Source: Aplectana chamaeleonis
Lineage: Eukaryota > Nematoda > Chromadorea > Rhabditida > Cosmocercidae
NCBI GenBank assembly: GCA_029168955.1
Contig: JAPDOI010000150.1
Coordinates: 620,001 to 684,000 of the forward strand
Reading direction: 5' to 3'
Length of the DNA: 64,000 nucleotides
Shown here: one piece after another, positions 45,170 to 55,847 of the stretch
Numbering within the stretch: position 1 is the first letter of the stretch
Layout: each line of letters starts with the position of its first letter
The notes under the pieces: generated by a model
What the model was told of the DNA's origin: nothing
The model's input: the letters and a program-made list of their open reading frames with translations, nothing else
Databases searched by the model: none
Program-made: the position numbers and the translations under genes

Positions 45170-45985
45170 CATGGGCTGTGCGGAACTGTTCCGCTTTCGA
45201 TTCCGTTTCCGTATTTCCGGTGATTTTTAGGCTGTTCATTCCGCTTCCGCTTCCGACTTTTCCAGGCCCGGAAACGGAAAGAAAATAGTGCTACACGGGT
45301 AATGGTAGTTGGTATAGGCAAACCTGGGTGCTTGGAGGCATCATGAGGGGCAGAAAAACACTTTCGACCTCTTGTGTTCAATCGAGTATCTAAGCCTGGC
45401 TGAGATCCTCATCCTCGGGTTTCTAAAATTAGAGGCAGATCAAAAGTGATTTTTCCTATTGTCACCTAGTAGTTTTTCTTTACTTTTTGAATTTATTCGT
45501 GCGGTATTCGCTCCGACGGGATTCAAAATAAAGGTTCAACAGAAAATCTAGCACGTCGTCGGTGACAATCTGGAGGTTCACTTCTATCGGTCCCTGGTTT
45601 TACACACCGCGGCCGCCCGCTTCATCTGCACCTGGTACAACATGGACTGCTTTCTGGAGGACAGGCTGTACATTGTTTCGTAGGGGCAACTACATATACT
45701 AATTTTTGAAATTTCTGTTTTTTTTTTCTGAGGCGAAGATCCGAAATCGTGGAACGCCTCTTAGTGAGTCTATGTAGTTTAAATAATTATTGTTTTATTG
45801 ACTGAAATCATTGGTTATCGAATTAGAACTGTAACTAATGAGCAGCGGTGGAACGTGAGAGTTAAGACAACCCAAAGTTTTTATCTTGATCTGTTCCAGA
45901 TTTCCGAATTTCCGTTTCCGGCGTTTTTGGCCATTTTTTCTTCCGTTTCCGCAAATCTTGAAAAAGATTTCCGCACAGGCCCCTG
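45170..45985. mobile_element. Second hAT-like element, 816 bp
   Basis: The left end is CATGGGCTGTGCGGAACTG and the right end, inverted, is CAGGGGCCTGTGCGGAAATC. As in the 2.9-kb element, a GTGCGG core is followed by low-complexity subterminal repeats, here built on TTCCG instead of TTGCCG. The flanks TGTAAAGC and TGCAAAAC are a plausible decayed 8-bp duplication (6 of 8). There is no transposase. Confidence 0.65.
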
Positions 45986-46294
45986 ATGCAAAACCCTTGA
46001 TTTTTGAGGTACCCTTCAAAGTTAAAGTATCAAGTTCAAAATGGAGTAGGAGCGACATGCATCCATTTGCAGCCTCCAGTTTCTAAAAATGAGCTTCCTA
46101 GCTCAATTTTAAAGTGTACCTTTGACACAGATCGTGTACGCCGTCTGAAAAAAGGAGATTAACAACAAAAACGCGCGGTCTTTCACTTTTTACTCGAAAA
46201 CCAGTAAACCATTATCCAAACCATTTTTAGGGTGTGGTAGCCAACTTTTGCGCTCTTTTTGATGCAATTTAGCCCTAATTTCTATGATCACTCT

Positions 46295-46470
46295 GGGGTG
46301 AGTTCCAAGAACATATCCATGGCAAAACGCGTCCATGTAAACGTAGCCACGGCCACGTGGGAGCAATTTTCAGTTATAATTCGCATCCATGGAAATCAAA
46401 TTTGTACATATAAGGTTGTTTGTCCTCCCACGGCGTCGTTAATGGGAACGTTCTTGAGGCCTTGCACCCC
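46295..46470. mobile_element. MITE family D, copy 3
   Basis: The ends are GGGGTGAGTTCCAAGAACAT and the inverse of AACGTTCTTGAGGCCTTGCA. The interior ATAATTCGCATCCATGGAAA is identical to copy 2 over that block. It lies about 100 bp upstream of the 42-bp minisatellite. Confidence 0.82.
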
Positions 46471-46566
46471 CTGGACTGAGATTTCAGCAGAAAAAGGGGT
46501 TGCGCGCAAGTGGAGCCGATTCAAAACCAATCTGGTGCGCGCGCTTCGCGCACACCACACCCGGAA

Positions 46567-48620
46567 ATAAGCCAAGCGCCACAGAACGTGTGTGGGACCT
46601 GACTGGAAGTGCGCCAAGCGCCAAGGAACCTGTGCGAGACTCAACTGTGATTGCGCCAAGCGCCGGTGAACGTTTACGTCACCCAATTAGGAGTGTGCCA
46701 AGTACCGGGGAACATATGCGGTGCCCAACTGGAAGTGTGCCAAACGCCACAGAACGTGTGTGGGACCTGGCTGGAAGTGCGCCGAGCGCCGGGAACGAGT
46801 GCGGGACTTGACCGAAAATTCACCAAGCGCCAAAGAACGTGTGCAGGACCTGACGGGAAGTGCGCCATGCGCCAAGGAACGTGTGCGAGACCCATTTGTG
46901 AGTACACCAAGCGCCGGGGAACGTGTGCGAGACTTGACTGAAATCGCGCCGAGCGCCGGGGAACGTGTGCGGAACTTAACAGAAAAATCCCAAGCGCCGG
47001 GGAACGTGTGCAGGACTTGACTGAAAAGGCACCAAGCGCCAGGGAACGTGCGCGGCACTTGACTGAAAAGGCACCATGCGCCCGAAAAAAGTACGGGATT
47101 CAACTTGATTGGAAGTGCGCCATGCGCCAAGGAACGTGTGCGGGACCCAACTGTGAGTACGCCAAGCGCCGGAGAACGTTTACGGCAACCAACTAGGAGT
47201 GCGTCAAGCGCCGGGTAACATATGCTGTGCCCAACTGGAAGTGTGTCAAACGCCACAGAACGTGTGTGGGACCTGACTGGAAGTGAGCCAAGCGCCAGGG
47301 AACGTGCGCGGAACCCGACTGAAATAGCCCCGAGCGCCGGGGAACGCGTGCGGAACGTGACTGAAAATTCACCAAACCCCGGGAAACGTGTGCAGGACTT
47401 GATTGGAAGTGCGCCAAGCGCCAAGAAACGTGTGCGGGACCCAATTGAAATTGCCTCCGAGCGCCGGGGAACGTTTACGGTACCCAAGTATGAGTGCGCC
47501 AAGAGCAGGGAAACGTGTGCGGTGCCCAACTGTAAGTGTGCGAAACCCCACAGAACGTGTGTGGGACCTGGCTGGAAGTGCTCCAAGCGCCGGGGAACGT
47601 GTGCGGAACTTGAACGGAAATGTGCCAAGCGCCAAAGAACGTTTGTGGGACCTGACTGGAAGTGCGCCATGCGCCAAGGAACGTGTGCGAGACCTAACTG
47701 TAAGTGCACCAAGCGCCGCGGAACGTTTACGGTGCCCAACTAGAAGTGTGCCAGACCCCACAGAACGTGTGTGCCACCTGGCTGGAAGTGCGCCAAGCGC
47801 CGGGCAACGTGTGCGGAACCCAAACGGAAATGTGCCAAGCGCCGAGGAACGTGTGCAGGACTTGATTGGAAGTGCGCCAAGCGCCAAGAAACGTGTGCGA
47901 GACCTTACTGTAAGTGCGCCAAGCGCCGGGAAACGTTTACGGTACCCAACTAGGAGTGCGCCAAGCGCCAGGGAACGTGTGCGGTGCCCAACTGGAAGTG
48001 TGCCAAACCCCACAGAACGTGTGTGGGACCTGGCTGGAAGTGCGCCAAGCGCCGGGGAACGTGTGCGGAACTCGAACGGAAATGTGCCAAGCGCCACAGA
48101 ACGTGTATGGGACCTGACTGGAAGTGCGCCAAGCGCCAAGGAACGTGTGCGGGACCCAACTGTGAGTACGCCAAGCGCCGGGGAACGTTTACGGTACCCA
48201 ACTAGGAGTGCGCCAAGCGCCGGGGAATGTGTGCGGTGCCCAACTGGAAGTGTGCCAAACCCCACAGAACGTGTGTGGGACCTGACTGGAAGTGAGCCAA
48301 GCGCCAGGGAACGTGCGCGGAACCTGACTGAAATAGCCCCGAGCGCCGGGGAACGTGTGCGGGACTTCACCGAAAAGCGCACCAAGCGCCGGTGAACGTG
48401 TGCGGAACGTGACTGCAAATTCACCAAACGCCTGGAAACATGTGCAGGACTTGACTAAAAGCACCAAGCGCCGGTGAACGTGTGCGGAACGTGTCTGCAA
48501 ATTCACCGAGCGCCGAGGAACGTGTGCAGGACTTGATTGGAAGTGCGCCAAGCGCCAAGAAACGTGCGAGACCTAACTGTAAGTGCACGAAGCGCCGGGG
48601 AAAGTGTTTGACCCAACTGG
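46567..48620. repeat. 42-bp minisatellite array, about 49 units, higher-order
   Basis: The core unit is like GCGCCAAGCGCCGGGGAACG followed by TGTGCGGGACCTGACTGGAAGT. Distinct variants (AACGTTTACGG, AACGTGTGTGGGACCTGG, AACGTGCGCGGAAC) recur in a fixed order, giving higher-order blocks. Because 42 is a multiple of three, long frames open on both strands: 330 codons plus, and 350 and 352 codons minus, all of 14-residue repeats. Several units carry single-base indels (for example near 46985, 47450 and 48372) that shift every frame, so I do not call a protein. Confidence 0.93.
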
Positions 48621-48859
48621 GAGGACCGGAAAAGGAGTGAAAATCGAACACGCGGTTGCGATCCGTTCATCTAGTCGTTATTGGGTTTGGAAACATAGAA
48701 AAAGGGTGTGAACTGTGGTGGTGCTAGAAGGGGTGGGCAAGTGTTATGCAAGAGGTGTCTACTACACAACTGCATGAACGAAAAGTCATATCTGAGGGTT
48801 TAATGAGCCTTTAAAAGGAAACTTTTGCCAAAATAAAGCGAAATTCTCTAGATGTTTTG
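48621..48859. other. Short unassigned gap
   Basis: Nothing recognised. Confidence 0.4.
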
Positions 48860-49509
48860 ATTTGCTACGGATTAGTATGATTTGGAAATGTAACATTTGT
48901 GAGAAACTCGTTAAAAGAAGTGAAATGTCTTATGCTACTGATTTGACATGGGAATAAACTCGAAAGAAGCGCTAAAAACAGTGAAATGATTCACAGTTGA
49001 TTTGGCTGTGCACTTGTTTACTAAACAACAAAATTGAGTGTGACTTTGAAAAACCAAATCACGCGCTTCTCTTCTGGAATCAACCTAACGCTTGCAGATT
49101 AGGTTAAGAAGTCTCAGGTCCTTGCAAAATTATGTAGTGTCTCCCGCCTCAATCATTCAGAAATATTGATTTTCAAGCATTACTAAATTATTTGACGCAT
49201 TCGCTTCCGATTGACTATCAATTAATGAAAGTGGAAATAACATTACGTACTGTGTTTATGCAAATGTCGTCAACTAAGAGAACTGCTGTCACACGTATAC
49301 ATAAATGCTCAAAAAGAAGTGCATGATTTGGTTTTTCAATGTCGCACTCAATTTTTGCTGTTTAGTAAACAAGTGCACAGCCAAATCAATTTTTTAGCGC
49401 TTCTCTCGAGTTTATTCCCATGGCAAATCAGTAGCGTAAGAGATTTCACTTCTTTTAACGAGTTTCTCACAAATGTTACATTTCCAAATCATACTAAGCC
49501 GTAGCAAAG
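48860..49509. mobile_element. Long-TIR element, 650 bp, arms about 190 bp
   Basis: The left arm (TTTGCTACGGATTAGTATGA, ...GAAACTCGTTAAAAGAAGTG, ...CTGTGCACTTGTTTACTAAA) pairs with the inverted right arm (TTTAGTAAACAAGTGCACAG, CACTTCTTTTAACGAGTTTC, CATACTAAGCCGTAGCAAA). The arm identity looks high by eye. No transposase is present. Confidence 0.82.
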
Positions 49510-49759
49510 CAAAACAGTTAGATAATTGCTTTACTGGAGAGCTTTCGGTGTTCATCAGACCAGCAACATCGTTGCTGCATATAAATAACAAATCTAAAAC
49601 AAACGAGAGGTGGAACCAACCCAGGACGGCGCGTTACTCAACGATACCTGTAACGCCGCATCTTAGACAACCAGATACGGTGCTCAAATATAGCTTGAGC
49701 TCACCTCTCACTCAGCTCAAGTCTGGGAAAAAACGTGCAACTTTTTAATCGTGAACGCC

Positions 49760-50691
49760 GTGGTTCGTGAACCGAAGTTCCCTAAAATCGCTTTGTTTTT
49801 GAATGAAATTGTTTTTGGGGTCGTTTCTAAAAAACGCCGCGCGCGGCAAAGTGAGGTGAAACTTTGGGTTATAATTGTACAAGTAATAGAAGAACAATCT
49901 CCACGTGTTCTTCAATTATTAGATGAACTTGTGGGACATTCCCGCGAGATTCGTGCAGATTGAATTTTGAGGAACCCTTCTAATAAACACGCTAGGGAAC
50001 ATCCTGAACAGTCCGGGCTTGTGTTGCGAAAACCCCCATAACGGTAAAGGCAGCGTTCACGATAATCATCACCGGTGACTTCCCGCAGTGAAATGATAGA
50101 CGAGAAGGACCCTAGGCTCCTGAGTGTCGAAAGAACGGTAGAAAAATGAGCCAGGTGTGACAAAATAACGGCTGCGAACAAGCGTTTTAGTGTACCAGAG
50201 CCTCCGTGCTCAGATCCGCCCCCTCGTATGAACAAATGAAGACTCAGATTACAGGACTGATCAAGTCAAAGGAAGTTAGCTGATAAAATGAGCTGATCAG
50301 CTTGATTGCACTTAATGCTATCATCCTTCACATAGCGGTCCAATTCCTCCACGCTCAAAAATCAACGTGTGAAACAAGGGAGGACCTATCTTGGCTCAAA
50401 AACGCCCGCTTTCAAGCGTCCTTTTTCAAGCGATAGCTTCGCTATATAGGGCACCAGACCTGTAAACCACGGAAGATATTGGAAGTGAAATTTGTCGTTA
50501 ACACTGCGCTTTAAATGGAAGGAATTCGAGAATTCAACGTGCACAAATCTCGAAATTGTCCCACCTGCCATCTGGATTCATGAAGAAAAACATAGAGGCG
50601 TTGCTCTGCGGCGTTTTTGAGAAAAACGACCGCATAAAACAGTTTCATTCTAAAACAAAGCGACATTAGAGAACTTCGGTTCACGAACCAC
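49760..50691. mobile_element. Long-TIR element, 0.93 kb, with nested MITE
   Basis: GTGGTTCGTGAACCGAAGTT and then TCGCTTTGTTTTTGAATGAA on the left are mirrored by TTCATTCTAAAACAAAGCGA and AACTTCGGTTCACGAACCAC on the right. The arms extend about 95 bp to AAAAACGCCGC. The centre holds the family-A MITE at 50043-50514, without which the element would be about 460 bp. Confidence 0.82.
50043..50514. mobile_element. TTAA MITE family A relative, nested
   Basis: The left end GTAAAGGCAGCGTTCACGAT has lost the first T of TTAA. The right end TCGTTAACACTGCGCTTTAA keeps it. The interior partly matches family A (GTGTCGAAAGAACGGTAGAA, GAGCCAGG, GAACAAATGAA). Confidence 0.75.
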
Positions 50692-51083
50692 AATATCAGG
50701 TAGGAGTTTGAGCTGTGAATATGGTATGCAGTTTCAGAAATCCCAGAAACGCGTCTTCGTCCGAAAAAGTTACAAGCACCGGACGTGTTTTGCCAAAGTT
50801 TAGGCAAATGCTCCCCGTTTTTACAAAACTTAGCGCCTTGGTGTTGTACGTTAGAAACGCACTTTTTCGGATTAGACGACCCACTCTTGTTGAATAATGC
50901 TTTCCCATGCAGCCGCACGCCCATCATTTAGGCCATGTTTTTTCTTCTAAAAATGTGGGAGGGCAGAGCAACGCTCCAGAATTTATGCAGAAGAACACAT
51001 ACATATAAAAAGATCACAAAAATCCAGAAATTTTTTAGGTGGGTGTTCCAATCCGAAAGAATACATACAGTTTAGGTTGCTAG
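50692..51083. other. Unassigned stretch
   Basis: Nothing recognised. Confidence 0.4.
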
Positions 51084-51196
51084 GATGAGTCCGGGCCGGA
51101 GTAAGCAGCGGAGCGGTCGATGATGGCAACACTAGTATATACGGTGATAAGGAAATTTTGACATGATGGAGATAAGTTCGATAAAGCTTTTTGCTT
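51084..51196. repeat. Dispersed repeat end, inverted match of 14366-14464
   Basis: GAGTCCGGGCCGGAGTAAGC, GCGGAGCGGTCGATGATGGC and GGTGATAAGGAAATTTTGAC mirror the block at 14366-14464. Confidence 0.6.
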
Positions 51197-51819
51197 CTGA
51201 CCTGCTCCGCAAAAATGAGCGGCCTTGGCGTATAAGTTTAGATATGATGGCTTGGATAGGGTGAAGATAGATATCCCTCATTCGATAAACGAGTCAGTCC
51301 AACATCGGATCTGGCCAAACATGGCAAGGAGCTTTAGAACTAGAAATTCTGAGGCGACCATACATTTGCTTTTGGGTTGCCTTTTTCAAATTCTACACTG
51401 GTCCCAATTTTAGTATGAAAGATAATACATTCAGCCATTTGGGAGCGAAAAAGACGTTTTGTCAAGAAGGAACGGTCATCACGAAATGGTTCATCGGGCC
51501 AGTGTAGTATTCGTCTTCGCTTGTTGACGTATTACAGCCACGGACGCCGTGACCGTGTTTGTCACCTCTTGTCGATGTTTTGTTGGAGGCCCAACGCATT
51601 AATGGTGAGGAAATCAAAACGATGCACGGCGATCCAATTCTAAGTAGAATGTGTCGCCTAGTCTCTGAATCTTCCGTAGAAAAACACCAATCTGACTAAA
51701 GACACATATTTTTCTCAACCAAACAACTGAGCAATCACATATAATTTATTCCGCGCGCTTGCCTTTACGCTTATATATAGCACAATGGCGATCTGAGATG
51801 GGATTTTTGCATCTCATTT

Positions 51820-52803
51820 AACAGAATTGTTCGCACTCGCCTGGAGTTCGTGGATGAGGATGATTTCCAATCTGACTGAAAAAGAGATAAGATATTTCTT
51901 TCCCTTCTTCAGTGCAGACATACCAACATCGCTTACCAAGACAATATCCATCAAGGGAATGACTGGCACGTGCCGTTGACTTTTTCCCATCGATAGACGA
52001 ATTGAGATGGCATTCCACTGTTAAGCAGAGGTACCTGTAGGCGGTCTGCGAACACAAAACTTTTGCTGAAAAAATATTGCGAATTTTTTGGACTTTGCCC
52101 ATTTCACCCAGAGGGAAATGTTGATGGATTCACCTTCATTATTTTTATTTCCAAAGTGTTTGGGAAATCCAGAGTAGACTCGACTTTAGTATTTCCCTCC
52201 AACTCGACATCTTCTCCGCTGAGAATTTCCTACAGATATTCTGATTGTCCTCTTCCTTCTTCTCTTGTGGAGCTTCTGGAGTGACTAACTGCTACTTCAT
52301 TATCGAAACCACCATTGTTGTCCTTTTTCCAAACCATCTTCGGATTTTGGATAACACCAGTGTCATCATTTGCTTGACTATTCGATTCCTTTCTCTCGAG
52401 AAAGCTCCGCTGGTTCCCTGTAACTACAGCTCCCAGCAATCTCTCGCCACTGTTTGTGCACCTCTGGGTAGACACTTCCAGTAGACTGTATGGCACTGGC
52501 AGTTGCTCGTACTCCTTGAACTTTTCCTTCCTGGGTCACCAGCTCCATCGTTACTAGGGAGGTTCGCAAAAGAAGAAGATTCTACTTCAGACTCGGTCGA
52601 AGTGGGTATTTCCGGATGTTGCAGGAGTACCCAAAGTCCGTCTTTTTTGCTGGTATTTCCGGTTTCTGGTCTAGAACGGGAGGGAGAGTCGTCAAGCGAT
52701 GAAGTCGTCTGTTCATCCATAGCCGGATTTTCAAGGTACTGTCGGTGACAAAAATTGAATAAGCGGGAGCAATCCCCAGGGTTGCCAACTCTTTTTCCTT
52801 CAA
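51820..52803 (-). pseudogene. Broken coding-like region, unidentified
   Basis: On the minus strand three frames hand over smoothly. SSLDDSPSRSRPETGNTSKK and ESEVESSSFANLPSNDGAGD (frame ending 52424) lead to GSVYPEVHKQWREIAGSC (frame 52569-52378). Next come ERKESNSQANDDTGVIQNPK and MVWKKDNNGGFDNEVAV (frame 52496-52230), then YRYLCLTVECHLNSSIDGKK (frame 52102-51818). The content is protein-like (serine/acidic, then Trp- and Cys-bearing) and the breaks look like frameshifts more than introns. I do not recognise the family; an old transposon protein is as likely as a host pseudogene. Confidence 0.4.
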
Positions 52804-53185
52804 GTTCTGGGCTTAACCTCCATTTCCTGGATTCTGAACCAATTTTTCCATCAGCATCGCCATTCGCGAAGATTCAGCTGGAAAACGAATGTGATAGTCA
52901 TAACAAGATTGCAGCAATATTTTGCTTCGCAATCAGTAATTTGCTCTGCAACTGTGTCTATCATCCGTTGGTCAATTCATCTGCAGAACACCTGTTACAA
53001 AGGCACAGTTATAAATGTATAAGAAGTTTTCAATCGAAAAATATTCGGAATTGAACACTCCCTACAACTGACTATGGTTGTGTTGAATTTGCTTGGTTTC
53101 ACGCTTTGAATGGTATGCATTCCAGATTAGTGTCAACTCATTTTATCGACTCCTCGACGTCCTTACACACCTATCCAAGACTGTT

Positions 53186-53584
53186 CTAACCCTTTCCAAG
53201 CACTCTCGTTTCACATTCCATCTTTGTACGAATCGTTGCTGATGCTACCACCCTGATCTCCTGAAAGCAGTTATTGTAAAGGTGATACCTCTGGTTATGA
53301 CATATTCGGAGGTGGATTCGTACTGAGTATTCTCGAATGGATGAAGGCAGAGGATTTATCCAAAAACACTTGAAAAAAATTGTGACTTCAGAGCGTGAGG
53401 TCGAGTCCCAACCCCTGCTAAGGAATGTGCCTTTAAAAAGACCATCAGGTGCCAAAAACGTGTTGAAGCGCTGGGTTTTCGGTGAAAACGGTTGTTGTGC
53501 CATCCTCATCAGAAGGTAGATCTGGCCATCAAAAAGTGAAAATAAGTAGAAAAGTCCTTGGTGTCCGCCCGTCCCTATTATCAC
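53186..53584 (-). other. Minus-strand 132-codon open frame, unidentified
   Basis: It contains HQGLFYLFSLFDGQIYLLM, RFNTFLAPDGLFKGTFLSRG and CHNQRYHLYNNCF. The DGLFKGTF string faintly recalls the DGTF motif of MULE-type transposases, but this alone is not evidence. It has the same strand as the broken region just downstream and may belong to the same element. Confidence 0.3.
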
Positions 53585-53805
53585 GGATTTCTATGAATTC
53601 CTGTTTTGCCAGCTTTAGGTTTGCTTCTTAAAGAAGTAATTTCTGAGCTTTTCCAGAGACTACTGACTAATCCAAGAAAGCAAGATAAAATACGGATAAA
53701 CAAGCATTCATGGAAATCTCATATTACCTTCGATTTTTTTCACTATTTTTTACTTTTGTGATGACCAAATTCTACAGTTCTAATAAGGAGAACTCAAAAA
53801 TCTTT

Positions 53806-54090
53806 TTTTATCACGGACCCTGCCTTCAATGGCAGATATTGGATTAGTTAAGCCAGCGCGCAAAAGTTAGTTGTGCTAGACTAATCCACCTGCCCAGTCC
53901 TTCGACGGCCAGCAACGCAGTCTACGGGTAGGGCATAGCGCATACGAGTTTGAGGGCCGTATAGGGCCATCGCCATGGCCTCGTTTTAGCCGCTTTTCGT
54001 CACTATTTTTTGCAACGGATCCCGGTACACTCGATTTCATCGCTGAAAGCGCGAAGGCCGTCGCTTATCGTGAACACTGCCTTCAAATAC
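53806..54090. repeat. Two right-hand termini of TTAA MITE family A
   Basis: ATCACGGACCCTGCCTTCAA (53810-53829) and ATCGTGAACACTGCCTTCAA (about 54067-54086) are both right ends in the same orientation, without recognisable left ends. They look like truncated or mutually nested copies. Confidence 0.55.
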
Positions 54091-54124
54091 AGAACGGCAC
54101 GGAAATAGCCGAACATCGTTTATC

Positions 54125-54454
54125 TTAAAGGCAGCAGTGACACGCTCAAAAATGATATCAATTTTAACGACTGCTAATAATGTACTCCGTACGGCCCTTT
54201 CTGGAACGCTTGTTCATTAGAAGCCTAAAAGTAATCTAAAGTGGCCGCAATCGAGCATTGAATACCAGTATGGAGGGCGGAGCCCGTATCGATGGGCGGA
54301 ACAAGGATGATTTCGTGACTGACTACGGCTCAAATACGGTCATTTGGACTCGTTTTTTAACGCTTGCAACTTCGTGAGGGCTCTTCTAGGGCCTGCACGA
54401 CCCCACCTATGTAGTTATCTCAACAACTTTTTCGAGCGTGTCTGCTGCCTTTAA
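54125..54454. mobile_element. TTAA MITE family B, copy 2
   Basis: TTAA lies at both borders (54125-54128 and 54451-54454). The termini are AGGCAGCAGTGACACGCTCA and the inverse of CGAGCGTGTCTGCTGCCT. GTTATCTCAACAAC inside the right end matches the inverted left subterminal part of the copy at 26853-27350. Confidence 0.85.
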
Positions 54455-55226
54455 ACGCCCCAGATATGGCGTGGGACGCAACTGATTGCGCACACTATTG
54501 TATTTCAGTACCTAATAGTGAGCCTGGATCTGACACGCCTCATCTGAGACCCGTACCTTCTCCCCCCGGGAGTCCCCATCACCACGAAGTCCGCATGGGA
54601 TGTGACGCCTGATGAGCAGTGACAAGAAGGCTTCTCGGGATTGGTATGCTTGGAGAGAGGAGTAAGTACACGGCCCATGAATAAATCGTTAGCGCTCCGC
54701 AACCGGTTTTTTGGGTAAATAACAGCCTACACAGATGTTTTTCTCAATAGGGTTTCGGTCGGCACCTTGCCTTATAGAGTCACGTTGGAATGAATCCGAT
54801 AGCATCGTTTTGCTTGGAAACCTCACTGGCGAAGACTATCATGGATGCTACTTTGTATCTCCGAACCTCATCAACGAGGCAACCATTCATTTTTTCTCAC
54901 CAACACAAGAGCTTTCAACGCAGGGTTATAGTTCGTTTGAGCTCATTGAGCTCAGTTGATGCTTAAGCTTTCGCAGATCGATATCGACACAATTGACACC
55001 GCTAAGGGGCCATGAGTTTTCTTTGAATTCAAATTTTCCACGAGAATGATTGAAAGCTCCAGTCAAGTGATTTCGGTATTTAATTATGTTGAACGGCAGA
55101 AACGCATGGGCTTGATTTCGCAGTGATGCTCTAGACGCCGTGATGAAGCCGTGATGCAATACAAGTAAGCAGGAAGTTTGGTCAGATTGCATGCAGCGCC
55201 ATTCCTCGCGTACTTGGCCTACCAAG
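54455..55226. other. Unassigned stretch
   Basis: A 102-codon minus frame (55234-54926) has no known domain. Nothing else is seen. Confidence 0.4.
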
Positions 55227-55410
55227 GGAACCACAATTAGCCATAGTAACCATTCATGGAAAAAGAGATGTATACACGATTGTAGGTCCAGGTAAGGTAG
55301 TAAACATATATCACTAGCTGCTCAGACCTCCCACAGAGAGCGCTGTGACCTGCCGAAGTTTGCTCCCGCAGAAGAGGGGACATTCTACGCGGGGTAATCA
55401 TTCTACGGTG

Positions 55411-55488
55411 TGGCAGCCGTGATGATAGTGGTAGAGCTCGCTTCGTGGATGAGCTATGGAGGGTTCTGATCCCCGGCCCATGCGGAAT
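55411..55488 (+). repeat. tRNA-like segment in the left TIR
   Basis: This is the inverted counterpart of the right-TIR segment: GATAGTGGTAGAGCTCGCTTC, then GGTTCTGATCCCCGG, where box B has one inserted base. Both segments point inward from their TIR ends. Confidence 0.45.
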
Positions 55489-55847
55489 TTTGCATTTTTA
55501 GTTTTCTCCTCGGAATTTAATGATTTTCTTACCTTCGACATTTTTAGCACTTCGCACATATAATCAGGTTTCGGAAAGTACAATTTTAGACACATTCTCT
55601 CGCTGACGCATTCTGTTGCCTTGAATGGAAGAATTGCGTTGTTTTCTACTTCGTTTGGCGTTGAAAATGGAGAGCGAAAATTCATTTTAACAACGATGGA
55701 ACGATACGAAAAAATGGGAAAAGCACTGAAATGATGTCTACAAACGGCGCATCGAATAAAAACTGCAGACGACATCCGTCCTCGAAACAGTCTGCTGCCT
55801 GCCTCGGAATAGGTATCTCCTGAGCGTATCAAACTGAGCCTGGACGG

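Noticed and set aside
44995..45170. Envelope-like gene near the 3' end of gypsy element 1
   Set aside because: No signal peptide, transmembrane segment or cysteine pattern in any frame between integrase and LTR.
47369..48427. 352-codon minus-strand and 330-codon plus-strand frames as a repeat-protein gene
   Set aside because: They arise because the 42-bp unit is a multiple of three and lacks stops. Single-base indels in several units break every frame, and both strands are equally open.
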